DNA from: Muricea muricata
Taxonomy: Eukaryota; Cnidaria; Anthozoa; Malacalcyonacea; Plexauridae
Assembly (NCBI GenBank): GCA_963855995.1
Contig: OY979716.1
Span: 54,006,158 to 54,070,157 of the forward strand
DNA: 64,000 bases
Direction: 5' to 3'
In this document: positions 19,927-31,419 of the stretch, in pieces
Layout of the letters: each line of letters starts with the position of its first letter
Numbering within the stretch: the stretch's first letter is position 1
Made by a program: the position numbers and the translations under genes
Notes under the pieces: model-generated
Seen by the model: the letters and a program-made list of their open reading frames with translations, nothing else
What the model was told of the DNA's origin: nothing
Databases searched by the model: none

Positions 19927-20192
19927 CAATCTTTTCTGCATGTTGTTAAACTACGCAATTGTGGCATAAAAAGTGGAAGTTTTTTTCTCTCAATTTTGAT
20001 ATGCCTATTCCAAATTACTATTTGACAAAAAACTGTTAATGTACTACTGTTGCTGTCCCAGGCGAACATGCAAGGCGAGGGTTACTGAATCTGTAGCAAC
20101 TGCCATGCAACAAGTTTTCACATCCCGCACAACAACTTCAATGAAACAGCATGGCACATCTAACAGCTGATGGCCCATAAATAAAACGAAAC

Positions 20193-20273
20193 TGGCAGCG
20201 GTGGGATTCAAACCCACGCCATAGAATGACTGGTGCCTAAAACCAGCGCCTTAGACCACTCGGCCACGCTACC
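20193..20273 (-). tRNA. tRNA-Leu(TAG), unit 16, B box damaged
   Basis: C56T only. Confidence 0.65.
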
Positions 20274-20509
20274 ACCTTCATCTCGATAGTGTTTCTTTTT
20301 GCTTTAGACGCCCTAATTATATATTTAGTATGGTAATCTCTCTCGCTTTCAGGTATTATTTACGGGATTCCTAACATTTTGTACGACAGAAGTAAAATTT
20401 AAAAAAGTAATATTTCCAAATACCTATTTCGGAGAAAGTTTTTCAGAATATATAACATAAAAATAGACCTGGTTTCCAAAGTTAGTAATGTTACGAGTCC
20501 CAGAATTAT

Positions 20510-20581
20510 GGGTTTGCATGGGAATCGAACCCGTGACCTCTCGCACCCGAAGTGAGAATAATACCTGTAGACCAGCAAGCC
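20510..20581 (-). tRNA. tRNA-Pro(CGG), unit 17, two stem mismatches
   Basis: C50/A64 in the T stem and A30/C40 in the anticodon stem, both shared with unit 18. Confidence 0.7.
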
Positions 20582-20936
20582 GAGAACAATCCCACCAACA
20601 TCCAAAATTTTTTTAAAAAAGGATTTGAAAAACAATAACAAGGTAATACCATCGGCAACTGTGATCGAGGTCAGTAAATTTATTGTGTTCTGCACCAGAG
20701 ATTAACTGGTGGTTCCAGACCCACTTCCAAATTCTTTTTCAGTCACTATTTGCGCTGTTTGTAATATTTCGTGTAGGACAGAAATTAAATTTTTAAAGCA
20801 ATACTTTTAATGGGGCTTCTCGGGAGAAAGTGTGTCAGAACATACAAGATTAAAATAAATGATATGCAATCGTCACAAACGTTTCCAAGCTTATCAATCA
20901 CTCAAAAAAGTTCTTTTTCTGCAGTTTTTTAATTAT

Positions 20937-21008
20937 GGGCTTGCACGCGGATCAAACTTGTGACCACTCGCACCTTAAAAGAGGAGCACATTACTAAACA
21001 AGTAAGCC
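20937..21008 (-). pseudogene. tRNA-Pro-like relic, unit 17
   Basis: TTTGA core. Confidence 0.7.
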
Positions 21009-21131
21009 AGGAATTATTACAGGATATCTAACAATTTGTCACAAAAATAAGAGGAAAATAATCAAAAAAGTATCACCATGATCATTCGTGATCGTGGTTA
21101 GTAAATTTAGTTTTGGTTGTGGCCTGAAGAT

Positions 21132-21204
21132 GGCCTCGTGGCCAAATGGATAAGGTGTCTGACTACGGATCAGAAAATTGAAGGCTCAAATCCTGTCGGG
21201 GTCG
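21132..21204 (+). tRNA. tRNA-Arg(ACG), unit 17
   Basis: ACG, T54C, A13/A22 mismatch. Confidence 0.7.
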
Positions 21205-21470
21205 CAATCTTTTCTGCATGTTGTTAAACTATGTAATTGTGGCATAAAAAGTGGAATTTTTTTTCTCTCAATTTTGATATGCCTATTCCAAATTACTATT
21301 TGACAAAAAACTGTTAATGTACTACTGTTGCTGTCCCAGGCGAACATGCAAGGCGAGGGTTACTGAATCTGTAGCAACTGCCATGCAACAAGTTTTCACA
21401 TCCCGCACAACAACTTCAATGAAACAGCATGGCACATCTAACAGCTGATGGCCCATAAATAAAACGAAAC

Positions 21471-21551
21471 TGGCAGCGGTGGGATTCAAACCCACGCCAT
21501 AGAATGACTGGTGCCTAAAACCAGCGCCTTAGACCACTCGGCCACGCTACC
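21471..21551 (-). tRNA. tRNA-Leu(TAG), unit 17, B box damaged
   Basis: C56T only. Confidence 0.65.
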
Positions 21552-21787
21552 ACCTTCATCTCGATAGTGTTTCTTTTTGCTTTAGACGCCCTAATTATAT
21601 ATTTAGTATGGTAATGTCTCTCGCTTTCAGGTATTATTTACGGGATTCCTAACATTTTGTACGACAGAAGTAAAATTTAAAAAAGTAATATTTCCAAATA
21701 CCTATTTCGGAGAAAGTTTTTCAGAATATATAACATAAAAATAGACCTGGTTTCCAAAGTTAGTAATGTTACGAGTCCCAGAATTAT

Positions 21788-21859
21788 GGGTTTGCATGGG
21801 AATCGAACCCGTGACCTCTCGCACCCGAAGTGAGAATAATACCTGTAGACCAGCAAGCC
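21788..21859 (-). tRNA. tRNA-Pro(CGG), unit 18, two stem mismatches
   Basis: Same two mismatches as unit 17. Confidence 0.7.
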
Positions 21860-22214
21860 GAGAACAATCCCACCAACATCCAAAATTTTTTTAAAAAAGG
21901 ATTTGAAAAACAATAACAAGGTAATACCATCGGCAACTGTGATCGAGGTCAGTAAATTTATTGTGTTCTGCACCAGAGATTAACTGGTGGTTCCAGACCC
22001 ACTTCCAGATTCTTTTTCAGTCACTATTTGCGCTGTTTGTAATATTTCGTGTAGGACAGAAATTAAATTTTTAAAGCAATACTTTTAATGGGGCTTCTCG
22101 GGAGAAAGTGTGTCAGAACATACAAGATTAAAATAAATGATATGCAATCGTCACAAACGTTTCCAAGCTTATCAATCACTCAAAAAAGTTCTTTTTCTGC
22201 AGTTTTTTAATTAT

Positions 22215-22286
22215 GGGCTCTCACGCGGATCAAACTTGTGACCACTCGCAGCTTAAAAGAGGAGCACATTACTAAACAAGTAAGCC
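22215..22286 (-). pseudogene. tRNA-Pro-like relic, unit 18
   Basis: TTTGA core; further acceptor change (GGGCTCTC) and loop position 37 changed to C. Confidence 0.68.
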
Positions 22287-22409
22287 AGGAATTATTACAG
22301 GATATCTAACAATTTGTCACAAAAATAAGAGGAAAATAATCAAAAAAGTATCACCATTATCATTCGTGATTGTGGTTAGTAAATTTAGTTTTGGTTGTGG
22401 CCTGAAGAT

Positions 22410-22482
22410 GGCCTCGTGGCCAAATGGATAAGGTGTCTGACTTCGGATCAGAAAATTGAGGGCTCAAATCCTGTCGGGGTCG
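22410..22482 (+). tRNA. tRNA-Arg(TCG), unit 18
   Basis: TCG, T54C, GAGGG T stem; interrupts the run of ACG units. Confidence 0.68.
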
Positions 22483-22747
22483 CAATCTTTTCTCCATGTT
22501 GTTAAACTATGCAATTGTGGCATAAAAAGTGGAATTTTTTTCTCTCAATTTTGATATGCCTATTCCAAATTACTATTTGACAAAAAACTGTTAATGTACT
22601 ACTGTTGCTGTCCCAGGCGAACATGCAAGGCGAGGGTTACTGAATCTGTAGCAACTGCCATGCAACAAGTTTCCACATCCCGCACAACAACTTCAATGAA
22701 ACAGCATGGCACATCTAACAGCTGATGGCCCATAAATAAAACGAAAC

Positions 22748-22828
22748 TGGCAGCGGTATGATTCGAACCCACGCCATAGAATAACCGGTGCCTAAAACCA
22801 GCGTCTTAGACCACTCCGCCACGCTACC
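22748..22828 (-). tRNA. tRNA-Leu(TAG), unit 18, decayed
   Basis: T stem GTGGG/CATAC has lost pairing, with C12G and an anticodon-stem change. Confidence 0.55.
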
Positions 22829-23064
22829 ACCTTCATCTCGATGGTGTTTCTTTTTGCTTTAGACGCCCTAATTATATATTTAGTATGGTAATCTCTCTCG
22901 CTTTCAGGTATTATTTACGGGATTCCTAACATTTTGTACGACAGAAGTAAAATTTAAAAAAGTAATATTTCCAAATACCTATTTCAGAGAAAGTTTTTCA
23001 GAATATATAACATAAAAATAGACCTGGTTTCCAAAGTTAGTAATGTTACGAGTCCCAGAATTAT

Positions 23065-23136
23065 GGGTTTGCACGGGAATCGAACCCGTGACCTCTCGCA
23101 CCCGAAGCGAGAATAATACCTGTAGACCAGCAAGCC
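23065..23136 (-). tRNA. tRNA-Pro(CGG), unit 19
   Basis: Same type as unit 6. Confidence 0.87.
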
Positions 23137-23491
23137 GAGAACAATCCCACCAACATCCAAAATTTTTTTAAAAAAGGATTTGAAAAACAATAACAAGGTA
23201 ATACCATCGGCAACTGTGATCGAGGTCAGTAAATTTATTGTGTTCTGCACCAGAGATTAACTGGTGGTTCCAGACCCACTTCCAGATTCTTTTTCAGTCA
23301 CTATTTGCGCTGTTTGTAATATTTCGTGTAGGACAGAAATTAAATTTTTAAAGCAATACTTTTAATGGGGCTTCTCGGGAGAAAGTGTGTCAGAACATAC
23401 AACATTAAAATAAATGATATGCAATCATCACAAACGTTTCCAAGCTTATCAATCACTCAAAAAAGTTCTTTTTCTGCAGTTTTTTAATTAT

Positions 23492-23563
23492 GGGCTTGCA
23501 CGCGGATCAAACTTGTGACCACTCGCACCTTAAAAGAGGAGCACATTACTAAACAAGTAAGCC
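23492..23563 (-). pseudogene. tRNA-Pro-like relic, unit 19
   Basis: TTTGA core. Confidence 0.7.
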
Positions 23564-23686
23564 AGGAATTATTACAGGATATCTAACAATTTGTCACAAA
23601 AATAAGAGGAAAATAATCAAAAAAGTATCACCATGATCATTCGTGATCGTGGTTAGTAAATTTAGTTTTGGTTGTGGCCTGAAGAT

Positions 23687-23759
23687 GGCCTCGTGGCCAA
23701 ATGGATAAGGTGTCTGACTACGGATCAGAAAATTGAAGGCTCAAATCCTGTCGGGGTCG
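23687..23759 (+). tRNA. tRNA-Arg(ACG), unit 19
   Basis: ACG, T54C, A13/A22 mismatch. Confidence 0.7.
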
Positions 23760-24025
23760 CAATCTTTTCTGCATGTTGTTAAACTATGCAATTGTGGCAT
23801 AAAAAGTGGAATTTTTTTTCTCTCAATTTTGATATGCCTATTCCAAATTACTATTTGACAAAAAACTGTTAATGTACTACTGTTGCTGTCCCAGGCGAAC
23901 ATGCAAGGCGAGGGTTACTGAATTTGTAGCAACTGCCATGCAACAAGTTTTCACATCCGGCACAACAACTTCAATGAAACAGCATGGCACATCTAACAGC
24001 TGATGGCCCATAAATAAAACGAAAC

Positions 24026-24106
24026 TGGCAGCAGTGGGATTCAAACCCACGCCATAGAATGACTGGTGCCTAAAACCAGCGCCTTAGACCACTCCGCCAC
24101 GCTACC
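24026..24106 (-). tRNA. tRNA-Leu(TAG), unit 19, A and B regions damaged
   Basis: C56T, C12G and a G7-U66 wobble. Confidence 0.58.
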
Positions 24107-24342
24107 ACCTTCATCTCGATGGTGTTTCTTTTTGCTTTAGACGCCCTAATTATATATTTAGTATGGTAATCTCTCTCGCTTTCAGGTATTATTTACGGGA
24201 TTCCTAACATTTTGTACGACAGAAGTAAAATTTAAAAAAGTAATATTTCCAAATACCTATTTCAGAGAAAGTTTTTCAGAATATATAACATAAAAATAGA
24301 CCTGGTTTCCAAAGTTAGTAATGTTACGAGTCCCAGAATTAT

Positions 24343-24414
24343 GGGTTTGCACGGGAATCGAACCCGTGACCTCTCGCACCCGAAGCGAGAATAATACCTG
24401 TAGACCAGCAAGCC
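24343..24414 (-). tRNA. tRNA-Pro(CGG), unit 20
   Basis: Same type as unit 6. Confidence 0.87.
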
Positions 24415-24769
24415 GAGAACAATCCCACCAACATCCAACATTTTTTTAAGAAAGGATTTGAAAAACAATAACAAGGTAATACCATCGGCAACTGTTATCG
24501 AGGTCAGTAAATTTATTGTGTTCTGCACCAGAGATGAACTGGTGGTTCCAGACCCACTTCCAGATTCTTTTTCAGTCACTATTTGCGCTGTTTGTAATAT
24601 TTCGTGTAGGACAGAAATTAAATTTTTAAAGCAAAAATTTTAATGGGGCTTCTCGGGAGAAAGTGTGTCAGAACATACAACATTAAAATAAATGATATGC
24701 AATCGTCACAAACGTTTCCAAGCTTATCAATCACTCAAAAAAGTTCTTTTTCTGCAGTTTTTTAATTAT

Positions 24770-24841
24770 GGGCTTGCACGCGGATCAAACTTGTGACCAC
24801 TCGCACCTTAAAAGAGGAGCACATTACTAAACAAGTAAGCC
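24770..24841 (-). pseudogene. tRNA-Pro-like relic, unit 20
   Basis: TTTGA core. Confidence 0.7.
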
Positions 24842-24964
24842 AGGAATTATTACAGGATATCTAACAATTTGTCACAAAAATAAGAGGAAAATAATCAAAA
24901 AAGTATCACCATGATCATTCGTGATCGTGGTTAGTAAAATTAGTTTTGGTTCTGGCCTGAAGAT

Positions 24965-25037
24965 GGCCTCGTGGCCAAATGGATAAGGTGTCTGACTACG
25001 GATCAGAAAATTGAAGGCTCAAATCCTGTCGGGGTCG
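24965..25037 (+). tRNA. tRNA-Arg(ACG), unit 20
   Basis: ACG, T54C, A13/A22 mismatch; T4 terminator kept. Confidence 0.7.
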
Positions 25038-25302
25038 CAATCTTTTGTCATGTTGTTAAACTATGCAATTGTGGCATAAAAAGTGGAATTTTTTTTCTCT
25101 CAATTTTGATATGCCTATTCCAAATTACTATTTGACAAAAAACTGTTAATGTACTACTGTTGCTGTCCCAGGCGAACATGCAAGGCGAGGGTTACTGAAT
25201 CTGTAGCAACTGCCATGACACAAGTTTTCACATCCCGCACAACAACTTCAATGAAACAGCATGGCACATCTAACAGCTGATGGCCCATAAATAAAACGAA
25301 AC

Positions 25303-25383
25303 TGACAGCGGTGGGATTCGAACCCACGCCATAGAATGACTGGTGCCTAAAACCAGCGCCTTAGACCACTCGGCCACGTTACC
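25303..25383 (-). tRNA. tRNA-Leu(TAG), unit 20, acceptor damaged
   Basis: G5 to A gives A5/C68, and G2-U71 is a wobble. Boxes are consensus. Confidence 0.72.
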
Positions 25384-25619
25384 ACCTTCATCTCGATAGT
25401 GTTTCTTTTTGCTTTAGATGCCCTAATTATATATTTAGTATGGTAATCTCTCTCGCTTTCAGGTATTATTTACGGGATTCCTAACATTTTGTACGACAGA
25501 AGTAAAATTTAAAAAAGTAATATTTCCAAATACCTATTTCGGAGAAAGTTTTTCAGAATATATAACATAAAAATAGACCTGGTTTCCAAAGTTAGTAATG
25601 TTACGAGTCCCAGAATTAT

Positions 25620-25691
25620 GGGTTTGCACGGGAATCGAACCCGTGACCTCTCGCACCCGAAGCGAGAATAATACCTGTAGACCAGCAAGCC
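25620..25691 (-). tRNA. tRNA-Pro(CGG), unit 21
   Basis: Same type as unit 6. Confidence 0.87.
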
Positions 25692-26046
25692 GAGAACAAT
25701 CCCACCAACATCCAACATTTTTTTAAGAAAGGATTTGAAAAACAATAACAAGGCAATACCATCGGCAACTGTTATCGAGGTCAGTAAATTTATTGTGTTC
25801 TGCACCAGAGATGAACTGGTGGTTCCAGACCCACTTCCAGATTCTTTTTCAGTCACTATTTGCGCTGTTTGTAATATTTCGTGTAGGACAGAAATTAAAT
25901 TTTTAAAGCAATAATTTTAATGGGGCTTCTCGGGAGAAAGTGTGTCAGAACATACAACATTAAAATAAATGATATGCAATCGTCACAAACGTTTCCAAGC
26001 TTATCAATCACTCAAAAAAGTTCTTTTTCTGCAGTTTTTTAATTAT

Positions 26047-26118
26047 GGGCTTGCACGCGGATCAAACTTGTGACCACTCGCACCTTAAAAGAGGAGCACA
26101 TTACTAAACAAGTAAGCC
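26047..26118 (-). pseudogene. tRNA-Pro-like relic, unit 21
   Basis: TTTGA core. Confidence 0.7.
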
Positions 26119-26241
26119 AGGAATTATTAAAGGATATCTAACAATTTGTCACAAAAATAAGAGGAAAATAATCAAAAAAGTATCACCATTATCATTCGTG
26201 ATCGTGGTTAGTAAATTTAGTTTTGGTTGTGGCCTGAAGAT

Positions 26242-26314
26242 GGCCTCGTGGCCAAATGGATAAGGTGTCTGACTTCGGATCAGAAAATTGAAGTCTCAAA
26301 TTCTGTCGGGGTCG
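26242..26314 (+). tRNA. tRNA-Arg(TCG), unit 21, T arm damaged
   Basis: T stem GAAGT/TCTGT loses the conserved 53-61 pair and the B box is broken. Confidence 0.58.
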
Positions 26315-26580
26315 CAATCTTTTCTGCATGTTGTTAAACTATGCAATTGTGGCATAAAAAGTGGAATTTTTTTTTTCTCAATTTTGATATGCCTATTCCA
26401 AATTACTATTTGACAAAAAACTGTTAATGTACTACTGTTGCTGTCCCAGGCGAAAATGCAAGGCGAGGGTTACTGAATCTGTAGCAACTGCCATGCAACA
26501 AGTTTCCACATCCCGCACAACAACTTCAATGAAACAGCATGGCACATCTAACAGCTGATGGCCCATAAATAAAACGAAAC

Positions 26581-26661
26581 TGGCAGCGGTGGGATTCGAA
26601 CCCACGCCATAGAATGACTGGTGCCTAAAACCAGCGCCTTAGACCACTCGGCCACGCTACC
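26581..26661 (-). tRNA. tRNA-Leu(TAG), unit 21
   Basis: Fully consensus copy. Confidence 0.92.
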
Positions 26662-26897
26662 ACCTTCATCTCGATGGTGTTTCTTTTTGCTTTAGACGCC
26701 CTAATTATATATTTAGTATGGTAATCTCTCTCGCTTTCAGGTATTATTTACGGGATTCCTAACATTTTGTACGACAGAAGTAAAATTTAAAAAAGTAATA
26801 TTTCCAAATACCTATTTCGGAGAAAGTTTTTCAGAATATATAACATAAAAATAGACCTGGTTTTCAAAGTTAGTAATGTTACGAGTCTCAGAATTAT

Positions 26898-26969
26898 GGG
26901 TTTGCACGGGAATTGAACCCGTGACCTCTCGCACCCGAAGCGAGAATAATACCTGTAGACCAGCAAGCC
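26898..26969 (-). tRNA. tRNA-Pro(CGG), unit 22
   Basis: T loop TTCAATT (A57), still within the B-box consensus. Confidence 0.86.
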
Positions 26970-27323
26970 GAGAACAATCCCACAAACATCCAACATTTTT
27001 TTAAGAAAGGATTTGAAAAACAATAACAACGTAATACCATCGGCAACTGTGATCGAGGTCAGTAAATTTATTGTGTTCTGCACCAGAGATGAACTGGTGG
27101 TTCCAGACCCACTTCCAGATTCTTTTTCAGTCACTATTTGCGCTGTTTGTAATATTTCGTGTAGGACAGAAATTAAATTTTTAAAGCAATAGTTTTAATG
27201 GGGCTTCTCGGGAGAAATTTGTCAGAACATACAACATTAAAATAAATGATATGCAATCGTCAAAAACGTTTCCAAGCTTATCAATCACTCAAGAAAGTTC
27301 TTTTTGTGCTGTTTTTTAACTAT

Positions 27324-27395
27324 GGGCTTGCACGCGGATCGAACTTGTGACCACTCGCACCTTAAAAGAGGAGCACATTACTAAACAAGTAAGCC
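27324..27395 (-). pseudogene. tRNA-Pro-like relic, unit 22
   Basis: TTCGA core. Confidence 0.7.
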
Positions 27396-27518
27396 AGGAA
27401 TTATTAAAGGATATCTAACAATTTGTCAATAAAATAAGAGGAAAATAATCCAAAAAGTATCACCATTATTATTCGTGATCGTGGTTCATAAATTTAGTTT
27501 TGGTTGTGGCCTGAAGAC

Positions 27519-27591
27519 GGCCTCGTGGCCTAATGGATGAGGTGTCTGACTTCGGATCAGAAAATTGAAGGTTCAAATCCTGTTGGGGTTG
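27519..27591 (+). tRNA. tRNA-Arg(TCG), unit 22
   Basis: Consensus boxes; C66 to T leaves a G7-U66 wobble. Confidence 0.84.
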
Positions 27592-27856
27592 CAATATTTT
27601 CTGCATGTTGTTAAACTATGTAATTGTGGCATAAAAAGTGGAATTTTTTTCTCTGAAATTTGATATGCCTCTTCCAAATTACTATTTGACAAAAAACTGT
27701 TAATGTACTACTGTTGCTGTGCCAGGCGAACATGCAAGGCGAGGGTTACTGAATCTCTAGCAACTGCCATGCAACAAGTTTCCACATCCCGCACAACAAC
27801 TTCAATGAAACAGCATGGCACATCTAACAGCTGATGGCCCATAAATAAAACGAAAC

Positions 27857-27936
27857 TGGCAGCGGTGGGATTCGAACCTCGCCATAGAATGACTGGTGCC
27901 TAAAACCAGCGCCTTAGACCACTCGGCCACGCTACC
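27857..27936 (-). tRNA. tRNA-Leu(TAG), unit 22, 1-nt T-arm deletion
   Basis: 80 nt: one base is missing from the 5' side of the T stem (GCGAGG before TTCGA), so the stem cannot form normally. Shared with unit 24. Probably a pseudogene. Confidence 0.6.
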
Positions 27937-28171
27937 ACCTTCATCTCCATGGTGTTTCTTTTTGCTTTACACGCCCTAATTATATATTTATTAAGGCAAT
28001 CTCTCTTGCTTTCAGGTATTATTTACGGGATTCCTAACATTTTCTACGACAGAAGTAAAATTTAAAAAGTAATATTTCCAAATACCTATTTCCGAGAAAG
28101 TTTTTCAGAATATATAACATAAAAATAGACCTGGTTTCCAAAGTTAGTAATGTTACAAGTCCCGGAATTAT

Positions 28172-28243
28172 CGGTTTGCACGGGAATCGAACCCGTGACC
28201 TCTCGCACCCGAAGCGAGAATGATACCTGTAGACCAGGAAGCC
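28172..28243 (-). tRNA. tRNA-Pro(CGG) with G73, unit 23
   Basis: G73 and an extra C6/C67 acceptor mismatch. Confidence 0.7.
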
Positions 28244-28598
28244 GAGAACAATCCCACCAACATCCAACATTTTTTTAAGAAAGGATTTGAAAAACAATAA
28301 CAAGGTAATACCATCGGCAACTTTGATCGAGGTCAGTAAATTTATTGTGTTCTGCACCAGAGATGAACTGGTGGTTCCAGACCTACTTCCAGATTCTTTT
28401 TCAGTCACTATTTGCGCTGTTTGTAATATTTCGTGTAGGACAGAAATTAAATTTTTAAAGCAATACTTTTAATGGGGCTTATCGGGAGAAAGTGTGTCAG
28501 AACATAAAACATTAAAATAAATGATATGCAATCGTCACAAACGTTTCCAAGCTTATCAATCACTCAAAAAAGTTCTTTTTCTGTAGTTTTTTAATTAT

Positions 28599-28670
28599 GG
28601 GCTTGCACGCGGATCAAACTTGTGACCACTCGCACCTTAAAAGAGGAGCACATTACTAAACAAGTAAGCC
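28599..28670 (-). pseudogene. tRNA-Pro-like relic, unit 23
   Basis: TTTGA core. Confidence 0.7.
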
Positions 28671-28793
28671 AGGAATTATTACAGGATATCTAACAATTTG
28701 TCACAAAAATAAGAGGAAAATAATCAAAAAAGTATCACCATTATCATTCGTGATCGTGGTTAGTAAATTTAGTTTTGGTTGTGGCCTGAAGAT

Positions 28794-28866
28794 GGCCTCG
28801 TGGCCAAATGGATAAGGTGTCTGACTTCGGATCAGAAATTTGAAGGCTCAAATCCTGTCGGGGTCG
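28794..28866 (+). tRNA. tRNA-Arg(TCG), unit 23
   Basis: TCG, T54C, one variable-region change (AATTTG). Confidence 0.7.
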
Positions 28867-29132
28867 CAATCTTTTCTGCATGTTGTTAAACTATGCAATT
28901 GTGGCATAAAAAGTGGAATTTTTTTTCTCTCAATTTTGATATGCCTATTCCAAATTACTATTTGACAAAAAACTGTTAATGTACTACTGTTGCTGTCCCA
29001 GGCGAAAATGCAAGGCGAGGGTTACTGAATCTGTAGCAACTGCCATGCAACAAGTTTTCACATCCCGCACAACAACTTCAATGAAACAGCATGGCACATC
29101 TAACAGCTGATGGCCCATAAATAAAACGAAAC

Positions 29133-29213
29133 TGGCAGCGGTGGGATTCGAACCCACGCCATAGAATGACTGGTGCTTAAAACCAGCGCCTTAGACCACT
29201 CGGCCACGCTACC
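29133..29213 (-). tRNA. tRNA-Leu(TAA), unit 23
   Basis: G36 to A (position 29177) makes anticodon TAA, which reads the leucine codons UUA/UUG. The body is otherwise fully consensus, so this could be a working isoacceptor change. Confidence 0.85.
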
Positions 29214-29449
29214 ACCTTCATCTCGATGGTGTTTCTTTTTGCTTTAGACGCCCTAATTATATATTTAGTATGGTAATCTCTCTCGCTTTCAGGTATTATT
29301 TACGGGATTCCTAACATTTTGTACGACAGAAGTAAAATTTAAAAAAGTAATATTTCCAAATACCTATTTCGGACAAAGTTTTTCAGAATATATAACATAA
29401 AAATAGACCTGGTTTTCAAAGTTAGTAATGTTACGAGTCTCAGAATTAT

Positions 29450-29521
29450 GGGTGTGCACAGGAATCGAACCCGTGACCTCTCACACCCGAAGCGAGAATA
29501 ATACCTGTAGACCAGCAAGCC
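29450..29521 (-). tRNA. tRNA-Pro(CGG), unit 24, acceptor damaged
   Basis: Acceptor 3' strand GCACACC adds T4/C69 to C3/A70, leaving two adjacent mismatches. T stem has a G-U pair. Confidence 0.7.
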
Positions 29522-29876
29522 GAGCACAATCCCACAAACATCCAACATTTTTTTAAGAAAGGATTTGAAAAACAAAAACAAAGTAATACCATCTGCAACT
29601 GTGATCGAGGTCAGTAAATTTATTGTGTTCTGCACCAGAGATGAACTGGTGGTTCCAGACCCACTTCCAGATTCTTTTTCAGTCACTATTTGCGCTGTTT
29701 GTAATATTTCGTGTAGGACAGAAATTAAAATTTTAAAGCAATAGTTTTAATGGGGCTTCTCGGGAGAAAGTGTGTCAGAACATACAACATTAAAATAAAT
29801 CATATGCAATCGTCACAAACGTTTCCAAGCTTATCAATCACTCAAGAAAGTTCTTATTGTGCAGTTTTTTAACTAT

Positions 29877-29948
29877 GGGCTTGCACGCGGATCGAACTTG
29901 TGACCACTCGCACCTTAAAAGAGGAGCACATTACTAAACAAGTAAGCC
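29877..29948 (-). pseudogene. tRNA-Pro-like relic, unit 24
   Basis: TTCGA core. Confidence 0.7.
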
Positions 29949-30071
29949 AGGAATTATTAAAGGATATCTAACAATTTGTCAATAAAATAAGAGGAAAATA
30001 ATCCAAAAAGTATCACCATTATCATTCGTGATCGTGGTTCGTAAATTTAGTTTTGGTTGTGGCCTGAAGAC

Positions 30072-30144
30072 GGCCTCGTGGCCTAATGGATGAGGTGTCT
30101 GACTTCGGATCAGAAAATTGAAGGTTCAAATCCTGTCGGGGTTG
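30072..30144 (+). tRNA. tRNA-Arg(TCG), unit 24
   Basis: Well preserved; consensus A and B boxes. Confidence 0.88.
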
Positions 30145-30409
30145 CAATATTTTCTGCATGTTGTTAAACTATGCAATTGTGACATAAAAAGTGGAATTTT
30201 TTTCTCTGAATTTTGATATGCCTCTTCCAAATTACTATTTGACAAAAAACTGTTAATGTACTACTGTTGCTGTGCCAGGCGAACATGCAAGGCGAGGGTT
30301 ACTGAATCTCTAGCAACTGCCATGCAACAAGTTTCCACATCCCGCACAACAACTTCAATGAAACAGCATGGCACATCTAACAGCTGATGGCCCATAAATA
30401 AAACGAAAC

Positions 30410-30489
30410 TGGCAGCGGTGGGATTCGAACCTCGCCATAGAATGACTGGTGCCTAAAACCAGCGCCTTAGACCACTCGGCCACGCTACC
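30410..30489 (-). tRNA. tRNA-Leu(TAG), unit 24, 1-nt T-arm deletion
   Basis: Same 80-nt deletion allele as unit 22. Confidence 0.6.
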
Positions 30490-30724
30490 ACCTTCATCTC
30501 CATGGTGTTTCTTTTTGCTTTACACGCCCTAATTATATATTTATTAAGGCAATCTCTCTTGCTTTCAGGTATTATTTACGGGATTCCTAACATTTTCTAC
30601 GACAGAAGTAAAATTTAAAAAGTAATATTTCCAAATACCTATTTCCGAGAAAGTTTTTCAGAATATATAACATAAAAATAGACCTGGTTTCCAAAGTTAG
30701 TAATGTTACAAGTCCCGGAATTAT

Positions 30725-30796
30725 CGGTTTGCACGGGAATCGAACCCGTGACCTCTCGCACCCGAAGCGAGAATGATACCTGTAGACCAGGAAGCC
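30725..30796 (-). tRNA. tRNA-Pro(CGG) with G73, unit 25
   Basis: Duplicate of unit 23. Confidence 0.7.
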
Positions 30797-31151
30797 GAGA
30801 ACAATCCCACCAACATCCAACATTTTTTTAAGAAAGGATTTGAAAAACAATAACAAGGTAATACCATCGGCAACTTTGATCGAGGTCAGTAAATTTATTG
30901 TGTTCTGCACCAGAGATGAACTGGTGGTTCCAGACCTACTTCCAGATTCTTTTTCAGTCACTATTTGCGCTGTTTGTAATATTTCGTGTAGGACAGAAAT
31001 TAAATTTTTAAAGCAATACTTTTAATGGGGCTTATCGGGAGAAAGTGTGTCAGAACATAAAACATTAAAATAAATGATATGCAATCGTCACAAACGTTTC
31101 CAAGCTTATCAATCACTCAAAAAAGTTCTTTTTCTGTAGTTTTTTAATTAT

Positions 31152-31223
31152 GGGCTTGCACGCGGATCAAACTTGTGACCACTCGCACCTTAAAAGAGGA
31201 GCACATTACTAAACAAGTAAGCC
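31152..31223 (-). pseudogene. tRNA-Pro-like relic, unit 25
   Basis: Duplicate of unit 23. Confidence 0.7.
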
Positions 31224-31346
31224 AGGAATTATTACAGGATATCTAACAATTTGTCACAAAAATAAGAGGAAAATAATCAAAAAAGTATCACCATTATCAT
31301 TCGTGATCGTGGTTAGTAAATTTAGTTTTGGTTGTGGCCTGAAGAT

Positions 31347-31419
31347 GGCCTCGTGGCCAAATGGATAAGGTGTCTGACTTCGGATCAGAAATTTGAAGGC
31401 TCAAATCCTGTCGGGGTCG
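31347..31419 (+). tRNA. tRNA-Arg(TCG), unit 25
   Basis: Duplicate of unit 23. Confidence 0.7.

Larger units (their letters stand above)
27663..30215. repeat. two-unit duplication, left copy
   Basis: Units 23 and 24 recur as units 25 and 26 at an offset of 2553 bp. They share rare variants: tRNA-Leu with anticodon TAA, tRNA-Leu with a 1-nt T-arm deletion, and tRNA-Pro with an extra acceptor mismatch. By eye the copies look identical from just after 27,650 to about 30,325. Confidence 0.85.
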
